NCBI GenBank assembly: GCA_937968015.1
Contig: CALBSO010000120.1
Span: 18,346 to 82,345, forward strand
Direction: 5' to 3'
DNA from: an uncultured Thermomicrobia bacterium
GTDB taxonomy: Bacteria; Chloroflexota; Chloroflexia; Thermomicrobiales; JALYUS01
Length of the DNA: 64,000 nt
Shown here piece by piece: positions 52,333-60,182 of the stretch. Position numbers and translations under genes: made by a program. The number at the start of each line of letters is the position of its first letter. Position 1 is the first letter of the stretch. The notes below the pieces were generated by a model. The model made no database searches. It was not told the DNA's origin and worked only from the letters and a program-made list of their open reading frames with translations.

Positions 52333-53055
52333 GTGACGATACCGACGGGGGTTGAGACGGCGGTCGGGGCGGGCGGGTTCGCCGCGCTCTGGATCGTCCT
52401 TGTCGCCGGTGTTTTCATCGGCCTGACACCGGGCGCGTATCTGGCCGGGCCAGCGGTGCTCGGTTACCTGCACGTCGGCGACAATAGCCGAAGATGGGTG
52501 CTGATTGGTCGGGCGGGGGCGTATGTGCTCGGCGCCGCGATCCCGACCGCAGTGTTCGGGTTGCTCGTCGGCTTCTTCGGGGATGTCGTACTGATCGCGG
52601 TCGGGGAGCGAATCGTCCTTTGGTATCTTCTCGTTGTTGTCGTGACGACAATCAATGGACTGCTCTTGACCGGGATGCTTGTCGCGCGGCTCCCGTCCTT
52701 CCTTCCCAAGCCACGGCCCGTCGGTTCGGCACGGGGTGCATTTTTCCTCGGGTTACCACTCGGGCTTGCGGCCTGTCCTGCCTGCACCCCGCTCCTCTTC
52801 CCGATCGCGTCGGTCGCGGCGGTGAGCGGCGGGCCACTCTACGGCGCGGGGCTTCTGCTCCTGTTTGGGCTTGGCCGGGGCGTGCCGATTCTTATCGGTG
52901 CCATCTCGTTCGCGGGTCTACAGAAGCTTCGCCGATTGATCCCCTTCGGGCTCTCGGTGCAGCGGATTGCGGGCTGGCTTCTCCTCGCCACGGCCGGGTT
53001 CTACGTGTTGCAGATTATCTTGATCCGTACCGGGCGCGCCGCGCTCTTTGCATGA
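52333..53055 (+). CDS. CcdA-like membrane protein lacking the first Cys
   Basis: A 240-aa protein with six membrane segments of the CcdA/DsbD type. The second-half motif CPACTPLLFP is present, but the first motif, normally SPCxxPxxP, reads LTPGAYLAGP, so one of the two redox Cys is missing. The GTG start is one base after the TAA of the cupredoxin gene and has no ribosome site of its own, which points to translational coupling. Confidence 0.75.
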   Translation: MTIPTGVETAVGAGGFAALWIVLVAGVFIGLTPGAYLAGPAVLGYLHVGDNSRRWVLIGRAGAYVLGAAIPTAVFGLLVGFFGDVVLIAVGERIVLWYLLVVVVTTINGLLLTGMLVARLPSFLPKPRPVGSARGAFFLGLPLGLAACPACTPLLFPIASVAAVSGGPLYGAGLLLLFGLGRGVPILIGAISFAGLQKLRRLIPFGLSVQRIAGWLLLATAGFYVLQIILIRTGRAALFA

Positions 53056-53062
53056 GGTGTCC

Positions 53063-53908
53063 ATGATCCTGTCGATCCAACTCCAAGAGACGCCTCTTAT
53101 TTTGGGCATCGTGCTCGCCTTTATCGGCGGGCTGCTCTCCTTCGCGTCGCCGTGCTGCCTGCCCTTGATTCCCGGCTATCTCGGCCACCTTGCGGGCGTC
53201 GCCGTGTCGCCCGAACGCACAGCGCCACGACGCGGGGTGCTCCTGCACGCGTGTGCATTTGTCCTCGGCTTCTCGACCGTCTTCACCGTCGTCGGGATCG
53301 CCGTCGGGCAGGTCCTCAGCAAAGTCCAGGTCGCGCAGGGGTACGTCCGGTGGATCGGGGGGGTGGTCATCATCCTGATGGGCCTGCACACGACCGGGCT
53401 TGTGGAGATTCCCTTCCTACACCGCACGATCAGCATGCACCCGCTCCTGCCCCGGCTCGTGCCGGAGCGAAATCGGCTTGGCATTGTTGCAGGACCAAGT
53501 TCCCCGCAACAGCGCGAACGAAGCCTTGGTACGGTTGTCTTCCGTCCCTTGTGGGGCCTCACCTTGCCACTCCTGCGCTCCTATCTCGTCGGCGTCTTCT
53601 TCGCGGCGGGCTGGTCGCCCTGTATCGGCCCGATCCTCACCGGCATCTACGGCGTCGTCGGCAGCCAGCCGACGAATGGCGGCATCCTCTTTTTCACCTA
53701 CTCGCTCGGCCTCGGCGTGCCGTTCCTCGTCATCGGCCTCTTGTTCCAGCGCCTGCGGGGTGGCCTCTGGCACCTCAACCGGTACTACAACGTCGTCTCA
53801 CTCGTCAGCGGGCTCTTCCTCATCGTGATCGGTATCATGCTCTTCACCGACACGTTCTCACGGCTGGCCCGCTTCGCGCCGGTGATCAATCTCCCCGGTG
53901 TCTCGTAG
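53063..53908 (+). CDS. ccdA: CcdA-type cytochrome c biogenesis / thiol transfer protein
   Basis: A 281-aa membrane protein with both CcdA motifs: FASPCCLPLIPGY in TM1 and GWSPCIGPILTGI in TM4, supplying the electron-relay Cys pair. It passes electrons from cytoplasmic thioredoxin to extracytoplasmic thiol proteins such as the TlpA-like protein encoded next. ATG 53063 has GAGG upstream. A variable insert (about 130-165) separates the two halves. Confidence 0.9.
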   Translation: MILSIQLQETPLILGIVLAFIGGLLSFASPCCLPLIPGYLGHLAGVAVSPERTAPRRGVLLHACAFVLGFSTVFTVVGIAVGQVLSKVQVAQGYVRWIGGVVIILMGLHTTGLVEIPFLHRTISMHPLLPRLVPERNRLGIVAGPSSPQQRERSLGTVVFRPLWGLTLPLLRSYLVGVFFAAGWSPCIGPILTGIYGVVGSQPTNGGILFFTYSLGLGVPFLVIGLLFQRLRGGLWHLNRYYNVVSLVSGLFLIVIGIMLFTDTFSRLARFAPVINLPGVS

Positions 53909-53913
53909 AGAGC

Positions 53914-53928
53914 GTGCTGTAACAGCAC
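53914..53928. repeat. Perfect 6-bp hairpin between ccdA and tlpA
   Basis: GTGCTG (53914-53919) and CAGCAC (53923-53928) are separated by TAA. No T-tract follows, so it is unlikely to be a terminator. It may be an mRNA-processing element. Confidence 0.35.
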
Positions 53929-53960
53929 ACGGCAGGAAAGGATGATAAGGATGATGTGGT

Positions 53961-54563
53961 ATGGCTGACCCGATACCCGACGCGACAACGCCCGAGACCG
54001 TTCTGTCACTTCGCTCCTTGCCGCGCCGTGCGCAACTGGCGCTATCCCTGCTGCTGATCTTCGCGATCGTCGCGGGCATCCTCCTCTTCAATCGCGAAAA
54101 TGGCGGTGGTGGCCTCACCAACCCCGGTGCCACCCTCCCCAAGGTCGGCGACCGGCTCGCGGCCCTGCCGCTGACCGACGCAAGCGGCGCGCCCTTTGCC
54201 ATGGCGAGCCTCGCGGGACATCCGGTCTGGATCAACATCTGGGCGTCCTGGTGCGGACCATGTCGGTCGGAGATGCCTGATTTGCAGGCGGTCTATGAGC
54301 AGGAAAGAGTCTCCCACCCTGACCTTGTGCTCCTCTCACTCAATACCGCCGATAATCGCCAGGACGGCATGAAGTTCTTCGCCGATCTCCACCTGACCTC
54401 GACGCTCGCCTTCAACGATGGCAGCCGCGACATCGGCCCCTATCGCATCCAGAACTTTCCTTCGAACATCCTTGTTGATCGGTCGGGCATCGTGCGCCGG
54501 GTATTGCAGCAACCAGTGGACAAGGCGACAGCCACGCAGGAACTCACAGCGATCCTGCCCTAA
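53961..54563 (+). CDS. TlpA/ResA-like membrane-anchored thioredoxin
   Basis: A 200-aa protein with an N-terminal membrane helix (LALSLLLIFAIVAGILLF) and an extracytoplasmic thioredoxin domain with WASWCGPCRSEMP (CxxC about residue 97). It should be reduced by the CcdA encoded upstream and act on apo-cytochrome c or on copper-site Cys, possibly on the cupredoxin of 51288. Confidence 0.9.
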   Translation: MADPIPDATTPETVLSLRSLPRRAQLALSLLLIFAIVAGILLFNRENGGGGLTNPGATLPKVGDRLAALPLTDASGAPFAMASLAGHPVWINIWASWCGPCRSEMPDLQAVYEQERVSHPDLVLLSLNTADNRQDGMKFFADLHLTSTLAFNDGSRDIGPYRIQNFPSNILVDRSGIVRRVLQQPVDKATATQELTAILP

Positions 54564-54590
54564 TGCGCGACGGTGGAGAAGAACAACGTC

Positions 54591-55274
54591 ATGTCACGCC
54601 CGAGAAAAACGGACAGGTCACAGACAGGCACCGCCGCACCGGATGCGGAGCAGACGACGATCGTGCGGGAGCATTACGACCGAGTCGCTCCGCTCTACAA
54701 CGTGCTCGAAGTGCTGCTGGAACGGTCGTACTACGCGACATGGCGCACGCGGCTTTTTTCTCAGGTTCGTGGTTCCGCAGTGCTCGATATCGGGGTCGGG
54801 ACGGGGAAGAATCTGGCGTATTATCCGGCAGGCACGACCGTCACGGCGATTGATTTCTCGCCTGGGATGTTGGCGCTCGCCCGCGAGAAAGCGGCGGGAC
54901 AAGATGCCCGGGTACACCTCTTTCAGATGGATGCGCAGCACCTCGCCTTTCCGGATTGCACCTTCGACACAACCGTCGCGACGTTTGTCTTCGGGTCGGT
55001 ACCAGACCCGATACTCGGACTCAGAGAAACGGCACGGGTGACGAAACCAGACGGACACATCCTCCTGCTCGAATACGTGCGGTCTCCTGGCCTGCTCGGC
55101 GCGGCGATCAATCTCCTCAATCCCCTCGTGTTCCGGCTCTACGGGGCGAATATCAATCGGTGCACGATGCAGAACGCCGAGCGTGCGGGGCTCACTATTG
55201 AGCGCGTTGAACGGTTCTGGCGAGGGATGGTGGTGCTCATCGTCGCACGGCCCGGAAACACAAGGGAGGCATAG
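54591..55274 (+). CDS. Class I SAM methyltransferase (UbiE/COQ5-like)
   Basis: A 227-aa methyltransferase with the AdoMet motif VLDIGVGTGKN, the acidic residue in AIDFSPGM, and an N-terminal YDRVAPLYNVLE helix typical of UbiE/phospholipid methyltransferases. Substrate unknown; quinone or phospholipid is likely. ATG 54591 is preferred over GTG 54573. Confidence 0.82.
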   Translation: MSRPRKTDRSQTGTAAPDAEQTTIVREHYDRVAPLYNVLEVLLERSYYATWRTRLFSQVRGSAVLDIGVGTGKNLAYYPAGTTVTAIDFSPGMLALAREKAAGQDARVHLFQMDAQHLAFPDCTFDTTVATFVFGSVPDPILGLRETARVTKPDGHILLLEYVRSPGLLGAAINLLNPLVFRLYGANINRCTMQNAERAGLTIERVERFWRGMVVLIVARPGNTREA

Positions 55275-55275
55275 G

Positions 55276-56007
55276 ATGACACCACTGCTCGATGATCTCG
55301 ATATCCTCCTCAGCCGGGCACCCGACGATGTGCAGGATGTCTATGAGCGTGTCGCGAACAAATACGAGCGGTTCCGCGCCCTATGGGTGCAACTTGCGGG
55401 CGGGACCGTCGAGCAAACGATGCTCACCGATCTTCGGGAGATCATCGAACCCGATTACCGGGTGCTCGACGCGGGCGCGGGGACCGGTACTCTCTCCCGG
55501 CGCATCCATGCGATGGAACCGGCAGCGACGCTCACGCTCCTCGATCTCTCACCCGCGATGCTCTCCCATGCCGTCGACGTGCCCGGCAACCGCATCGAAG
55601 GCAGTGTGCTCGATCTCCCCTTCCCCGACGACTCATTCGATGTCGTAGTCAGTGGCTGGGTGATCGAGACGGTGTCCGATCCCATCAAGGCCGTATCGGA
55701 ATATCTGCGGGTCATCACGCCAACCGGGTATGTCCTCTACACATTCTGCTCTCTCCCGAGTGGTTGGGTGTCCCGCGCGGGGACGGCGCTCTTGCGCGCG
55801 GTCGTCGAGAATCGCTTCGCCGGGCAATTTCTCCCGCCCGAGGAAACACCTTGGCACGATTGCGACCGCTCCCGCCGGGTTCGGAGTCACCTCGGCCTTA
55901 CCAGCTACATCGCACTGCGGAAGTGTTGTCCGGTAGGGCCAGGGATATTACCAGCACCGATGGAAGAGGTACCACCAAGTACGTTTTCTGATGGCATGTC
56001 ACGGTGA
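55276..56007 (+). CDS. SAM-dependent methyltransferase
   Basis: A 243-aa methyltransferase with VLDAGAGTGTLSR (motif I), LLDLSPAML and FDVVVSGWVIE. The N-terminus YERVANKYERFRALW resembles that of the preceding enzyme, so the two may act on related substrates. GGGAGG lies six bases before ATG 55276. The last Cys-containing segment (RKCCPVG) is unusual. Confidence 0.8.
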   Translation: MTPLLDDLDILLSRAPDDVQDVYERVANKYERFRALWVQLAGGTVEQTMLTDLREIIEPDYRVLDAGAGTGTLSRRIHAMEPAATLTLLDLSPAMLSHAVDVPGNRIEGSVLDLPFPDDSFDVVVSGWVIETVSDPIKAVSEYLRVITPTGYVLYTFCSLPSGWVSRAGTALLRAVVENRFAGQFLPPEETPWHDCDRSRRVRSHLGLTSYIALRKCCPVGPGILPAPMEEVPPSTFSDGMSR

Positions 56008-56357
56008 CGCGAATGTGGACGCTCCTACACCGCCTGCGCGATCCTGGCCCCGCAGTTTCGCTGCATGACGCTTCGAATAGGGACGTGCGCGCGTCCGCCC
56101 GCTGCGAGTGGCCGAACGAGCACGAGGTGGCGATCACCCTCGCCGCGCCGCCACCCGTGGGAGCAATCCATCACGTTGAGTTCGTGGCGAGTTCAGTATC
56201 TACGAGTCGCAATGTGTACGATGATGAGACCTTGCTATGGCGTCAACAAGCGTCCACGGAGGTGCCGGTAGACGAGGAACCACCACTCCTCCATGACATC
56301 AATATCTTCTTGGCTGGTGATCTGCGCGATAACCTCGGTGCATTGTGCATCTCGTAA
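56004..56357 (+). CDS. Doubtful small protein overlapping parB end
   Basis: A possible 117-aa protein whose GTG overlaps the methyltransferase stop (GTGA), but its last 40 codons lie antisense to the 3' end of parB. No family is recognised. The first 75 codons (to about 56230) could be the remnant of a gene truncated where the metal region joins the replicon backbone. Confidence 0.3.
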   Translation: MTRMWTLLHRLRDPGPAVSLHDASNRDVRASARCEWPNEHEVAITLAAPPPVGAIHHVEFVASSVSTSRNVYDDETLLWRQQASTEVPVDEEPPLLHDINIFLAGDLRDNLGALCIS

Positions 56358-57404
56358 GGCAGTCTCGATGAGCAGGGCGACATTGTGAGCCGAAGAGGCC
56401 ACTTCGTCGGATGCGTCGCATTGATCCCTTTCCTCGGTGTTGCGTAGATACATATTTGCGGCCGTTCTGGAACCGGCACCCTCATCCGAAGCGCTGATTT
56501 GTGCCGCCGATAGTGTGGTATCTGAGGCATGGATTGCCGATACATCAGCATCCTCAGGAACAAACGTCGTTTGTTTCTCTGGGCGTTCCGAATCATCCAT
56601 CGGAGACCTGTCCGCATCGCCCGGAACAAACGACGTTTGTTTTTTCGGCTGTGCCGCTTTGCGACGCGGATTCACGACGCCGGCGTCGGAGAGGCGTCCG
56701 CGCGCCGTGGCCACATCGCTCGATTGGATCGCCTCACCGTTCAGCACGCGTGCCCGGAGAGCCATATACTCATCGTCCGGCAACTGCATGATGTCACGCG
56801 CGGCGGTGGCGGAAATCTGCCGCCGTTCGACCGCATCGGCGAGCACTTGATCGCTGAGAACCCGGAGCCGGTCCCGTACATGCTGCGCAGAGAGATGCAG
56901 CCGCGCCGCGATCATCGGCGGCGACAAATTCTCGAGGTCGATTAATTCCTGATACGCGCGGGCCTCGTCGATGGGGCTAAGATCTTGGCGCAGGAGGTTC
57001 TCGACCAGTTGGAGGATACGGACGCGCGACGATTCCTCACTGCGGGCGACGACGGGGATGGTCGTCAGCCCCGCCCGCTGGGCTGCGGCATACCGACGAC
57101 CGCCGGCGATGATCAGATAGCGCTGGCGGCCATCGCCGATCGTACCGTCCTCGCGCACCACCAGCGGCTGCAGGATGCCGAACTCGCGGACGCTCTCGGT
57201 CAGCTCGTCCAAGTGCCGCACGCCGCCGTTGTGCTCCCAGTCCTGCCGGGGCTGGCCGGGATCCGGGGACACCTGCTCGATCGGGACCTCCATTGCGCCC
57301 GGCAACCGCCGCTCGGTCGCGCCCGCGACCGCGTGCAGCGTCGTGCGCGGTTGTGCGGGCCGGACGACGGCGACTTCCGCCTCGCGACGATTACGCGCCG
57401 ACAT
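56235..57404 (-). CDS. parB: ParB-family partition protein
   Basis: A 389-aa ParB. The N-terminal CTP-binding domain contains IAGGRRYAAAQRAG and ENLLRQDLSPIDEA, followed by a helix-turn-helix (SPPMIAARLHLSAQHVRDRL). The linker carries two near-identical peptides (KKQTSFVP and EKQTTFVP) encoded by two DNA palindromes that look like parS. The C-terminal 80 residues may be the dimerisation part. Overlaps parA by 14 bases. Confidence 0.92.
   Translation of the reverse strand: MSARNRREAEVAVVRPAQPRTTLHAVAGATERRLPGAMEVPIEQVSPDPGQPRQDWEHNGGVRHLDELTESVREFGILQPLVVREDGTIGDGRQRYLIIAGGRRYAAAQRAGLTTIPVVARSEESSRVRILQLVENLLRQDLSPIDEARAYQELIDLENLSPPMIAARLHLSAQHVRDRLRVLSDQVLADAVERRQISATAARDIMQLPDDEYMALRARVLNGEAIQSSDVATARGRLSDAGVVNPRRKAAQPKKQTSFVPGDADRSPMDDSERPEKQTTFVPEDADVSAIHASDTTLSAAQISASDEGAGSRTAANMYLRNTEERDQCDASDEVASSAHNVALLIETALRDAQCTEVIAQITSQEDIDVMEEWWFLVYRHLRGRLLTP
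56559..56575. promoter_or_regulatory. parS: parS-like palindrome 1
   Basis: AACAAACGTCGTTTGTT is a perfect palindrome of two 8-base arms around one central base, inside parB. The same arms recur at 56625-56641. Confidence 0.6.
56625..56641. promoter_or_regulatory. parS: parS-like palindrome 2
   Basis: AACAAACGACGTTTGTT has the same arms as the palindrome at 56559-56575, with only the central base changed. The start-to-start distance is 66 bases. A pair of such sites inside the partition gene is the expected look of a ParB-binding centromere. Confidence 0.6.
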
Positions 57405-58185
57405 AGTGCGCCTCCGGGATCATCTCGCTGCGCGCGATCGCACCAACGACGCGCTGCGCCAACGCACGATACGAATCCATCGCCACGGTCTTTGGCTCGG
57501 TCATCGCGAGCGGCAGGTGGCGGTTGAGGGCGCGCTTGATCGCCGCCGAATGCGGCACCGGCATCGTGACGAGGTCTCCGAACGCTTTCTGTAATACCTC
57601 GAGTCCCCCTTGATCGGGCCGGTCGCGATGCACCGCATTCGGCACGATGGCGAGATGCTCCGCGCAGACCATCTCGTCAGCCGCCAACTCGTCAATCGCC
57701 ATGACCGTATCGACGAGCGCGTCGATGTCCTGTTGCGTGGTGGCCGTGGGCAGGACCGCCCACCCGGCGGCCAGGATGGCGCTCGACAGCGCGAATCCCA
57801 ATGTCGGCGGCGTGTCGAGGAGCAGGACGTCGTACCCGTCGAGCGCCGTGAGGATCCTGCGCAGACGCAGAAAGCCCGTCGGGGAATCGCTCAAGGAGAG
57901 CGCCGCAGCCTCGATCGAGCGATCGCCCGGCACGAGGTCGATGCCGGCACCGGTGACGCGGATGAGGTCCTCCACCGGCAGGCCGGGCGCGGAAATGCAC
58001 GCGCCGATCCCGCGCTCCACCGGATCGTCGGTGAGCAGGCGCGTCAGGGAGGCCTGGGGATCGAGATCGACGACGACGACCCGCAGCCCGGTCTCGACCA
58101 GGGCGCCGGCGAGATTGAGCGTCGTCGTGGACTTGCCGCTGCCGCCCTTGCGGTTGACAATCGCGACGATCCGTTCTCGCTTCAT
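57391..58185 (-). CDS. parA: ParA-family partition ATPase
   Basis: A 264-aa Walker-type partition ATPase with the deviant Walker A KGGSGKSTT (residues 13-21) and DLDPQASLT (about 40-48), plus LLLDTPPTLG. Together with ParB it segregates the replicon. Its ATG overlaps the stop of the rep-like gene (ATGA). Confidence 0.93.
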   Translation of the reverse strand: MKRERIVAIVNRKGGSGKSTTTLNLAGALVETGLRVVVVDLDPQASLTRLLTDDPVERGIGACISAPGLPVEDLIRVTGAGIDLVPGDRSIEAAALSLSDSPTGFLRLRRILTALDGYDVLLLDTPPTLGFALSSAILAAGWAVLPTATTQQDIDALVDTVMAIDELAADEMVCAEHLAIVPNAVHRDRPDQGGLEVLQKAFGDLVTMPVPHSAAIKRALNRHLPLAMTEPKTVAMDSYRALAQRVVGAIARSEMIPEAHYVGA

Positions 58186-59081
58186 CGGCTGCCCACCTCG
58201 CTTGCAACCCTCGGCTCGATGAGCCCGAGTACGTCCTCAAGCACCGCGAAAAAATATGCCATGCGATTCTTCGTCGGGCCGATCATGGTATCGTTCGCGT
58301 CGCTCTGCTTGCGGATACTCGCACTATGCTGCTTCGTCGCAGCGCGTGCACCGAGCAAGGCGTCGGTAAAGCCGTCTAAGTCGATTGCAGCCCGACGATA
58401 GAGGTTCATCGCACGACTAACCGATGATGGCAGCGAAGCCTCGTCGTTGAGCTCCCGCGCGAGGTCACTGACGTAGTCCGTGATCACATTGACATCATGG
58501 TTGGAGGGCTTTCGAGAACTCGAGTTCTCGAACCCTCTTTCTCTATTTTCTTCTCTATTCGGTTCTCTATTCTCTTCTATATTATTGCGTAAACTTTTCT
58601 TTACATCAGCGGGGCGGGATGGGTTTTCGTCTGATGTAAAGTTTTCTTTATTTCTGCCGTCAAGAAGGCCTGATATCAAGTTTTCTTTACTTCTGACGTA
58701 AAGGCGATCCAAGTAGAAGTGCTCGAAGTATGCGCCCTCGTCCTCGACCCACCTGCCGAGGACGAAAATATTCTGGCGGCCCGTTCGCAGACTCTCGATG
58801 ACCGTGCGGCGTGTGAGCGCCGTGATGTCGTTACTCACCGATACAAGGGAGAGGTTGAGCCATTCGGCGATCTTCTCGCGGTCGAGCGAGCACGCGAGGT
58901 AGCCTTTGGCGAAATACTCGTGCAAGCCCATGTAGTGGGGTTCGCGGGAGCGCCAGATGTGACGGCGCATGATGAGGTACGTCGAGAACTCGGGTGAGCG
59001 AGTAAACGAAAGGAAATCCGGGTTGTCCAGATCAGTGAAGTCCAGCAGGATGAACTGCCGGTTGAAGTTCTCTGATCCCAT
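58182..59081 (-). CDS. Putative replication initiator
   Basis: A 299-aa protein with a winged-helix-like N-terminal half (about 45-115: LACSLDREKIAEWLNLSLVSVSNDI) and a low-complexity Asn/Glu/Arg-rich linker (about 165-190). The linker DNA carries A+T-rich direct repeats, and the gene is coupled to parA-parB. Position and repeats suggest a plasmid Rep of the winged-helix type. I cannot assign a named family; a transcription factor remains possible. Confidence 0.55.
   Translation of the reverse strand: MGSENFNRQFILLDFTDLDNPDFLSFTRSPEFSTYLIMRRHIWRSREPHYMGLHEYFAKGYLACSLDREKIAEWLNLSLVSVSNDITALTRRTVIESLRTGRQNIFVLGRWVEDEGAYFEHFYLDRLYVRSKENLISGLLDGRNKENFTSDENPSRPADVKKSLRNNIEENREPNREENRERGFENSSSRKPSNHDVNVITDYVSDLARELNDEASLPSSVSRAMNLYRRAAIDLDGFTDALLGARAATKQHSASIRKQSDANDTMIGPTKNRMAYFFAVLEDVLGLIEPRVASEVGSR
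58511..58532. repeat. Perfect 22-bp palindrome in rep-like gene
   Basis: TTCGAGAACTC followed by its exact reverse complement. Outer bases GAGGG and CCCTC extend the dyad. It lies beside the A+T-rich repeat zone and is a candidate replication or regulatory element. Confidence 0.6.
58584..58698. other. Iteron-like repeats, probable replication origin
   Basis: Two 29-base repeats start at 58631 and 58670, sharing CTGAT and AAGTTTTCTTTA; a third, weaker unit starts at 58584. A+T-rich TTCTCTATT copies precede them (about 58540-58580). Direct repeats next to an A+T-rich stretch and a palindrome inside a rep-like gene fit an iteron origin. Confidence 0.5.
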
Positions 59082-59110
59082 GAGAAACCCCCGTTCCCCC
59101 GATCAACGAG

Positions 59111-59323
59111 CTACGATGTGAGCATCGTTTCATGGTAGTGCCGAATCGCTTCTCGGATGAGTTGCGATCGGTCAACTTGACGTCGCTCCTGTCGCCGGAA
59201 GTGGGCTCGTAGCTCGTCGAGCGACGTGATCTCGTCTTCCGTTAAATACACCGTCGTTCGGAACCGGTCCCTTTCGGTGGATTCTTTCGTGGCGGCCATG
59301 TCCATTTTGGCGTCGCTGTGCAC
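59111..59323 (-). CDS. Ribbon-helix-helix protein
   Basis: A 70-aa CopG/Arc-like protein: a beta strand (RFRTTVYLTEDE) and two helices (TSLDELRAHFRR and DRSQLIREAIRHY). The GTG start at 59323 has AGGAG eight bases upstream. It probably regulates the rep/par transcript or its own gene at the palindrome 59350-59361. Confidence 0.78.
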   Translation of the reverse strand: MHSDAKMDMAATKESTERDRFRTTVYLTEDEITSLDELRAHFRRQERRQVDRSQLIREAIRHYHETMLTS

Positions 59324-59349
59324 TGATACATCTCCTATTCCTCACCGAG

Positions 59350-59361
59350 GTGTACGTACAC
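59350..59361. promoter_or_regulatory. Candidate operator of the RHH gene
   Basis: GTGTACGTACAC is a perfect 12-bp palindrome 27 bases before the RHH start. A TTGACA box lies on the minus strand at about 59398-59403. Confidence 0.45.
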
Positions 59362-59470
59362 TATCTGAGACGTAGTGTGGGACATGAATGTTTTGATGTC
59401 AAGACGGCAAGGCATCTTGCTGCTATAGCATATCTACAAACGACCATCATTCTCGTATGAGAAAGAAATC

Positions 59471-59496
59471 ATCATCCATTCTCATGTGTGGATGAT
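59471..59496. repeat. Inverted repeat in intergenic region
   Basis: ATCATCCA (59471-59478) and TGGATGAT (59489-59496) form a perfect 8-bp stem with a ten-base loop. It lies between the PAP2 end and the RHH promoter and has no T-tract. Confidence 0.4.
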
Positions 59497-59561
59497 ACGA
59501 TATGTCTGTCTTGATGTCTAGCGGTTATGGTGAAGGTATGCGCGGAGTGCCGATGACACGA

Positions 59562-60182
59562 TCAGCGTAGCGCGATCATGAAGACGGTAAAGGCGATTCC
59601 CGAAACCAGCGCACCGATAAGTGTTCCGGCCGCGACTTGGGTCGCTGTATGATCCCCGAGCCGTATTCTCGCCCATCCAACCGCCATGACGAATGGGGCC
59701 ATCAGAAGCATCCAAGGGCCGAACAGAACCACGAAGATCGTCATAATCCCTGCAGCAACTCCCGCGTGGATCGAAATCTTCCAGAACAAGGTGATGGCAA
59801 GCGCCACGACCAAGCCGACCAGGCTTGCGCCGATGAGCGCGATGAGTTCCGATGGTGAGCCGACCTCAAGCAAGACGGCCAGTGTGGCGAGCACACCGAG
59901 GAAGAATATAAGAAGGATGCGGGGCCGCTGCGTGCGCAGCCCGACATGGTGATCCGTGACGTGGCCTTTCCGAACCTGACGCAGCAAGAAGCCGAAAGGT
60001 AGCAACAGTGCGAGTAATATCCCGAAAATCGCGTCCCGGATCGCATCACTCTTTGTGGGGGCGAAATGCCAAGCGATGAAGGCAACGACGACGAGACCGG
60101 AGGGTACCGGGGCGAACACCTCGGTGATGATCTTCGCCGCTCGATAGCTGAAGTGTCGGGTACTGAGATGCGAAGCGGTCAT
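59562..60182 (-). CDS. PAP2-superfamily membrane phosphatase
   Basis: A 206-aa membrane protein with about six hydrophobic segments. WKISIHAG and ARIRLGDHTATQVAAG correspond to motifs 2 and 3 of PAP2 lipid phosphatases, although motif 1 is weak. Its ATG overlaps the stop of the MAB_1171c-like gene. Last gene of the XRE/IrrE operon. Confidence 0.78.
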   Translation of the reverse strand: MTASHLSTRHFSYRAAKIITEVFAPVPSGLVVVAFIAWHFAPTKSDAIRDAIFGILLALLLPFGFLLRQVRKGHVTDHHVGLRTQRPRILLIFFLGVLATLAVLLEVGSPSELIALIGASLVGLVVALAITLFWKISIHAGVAAGIMTIFVVLFGPWMLLMAPFVMAVGWARIRLGDHTATQVAAGTLIGALVSGIAFTVFMIALR

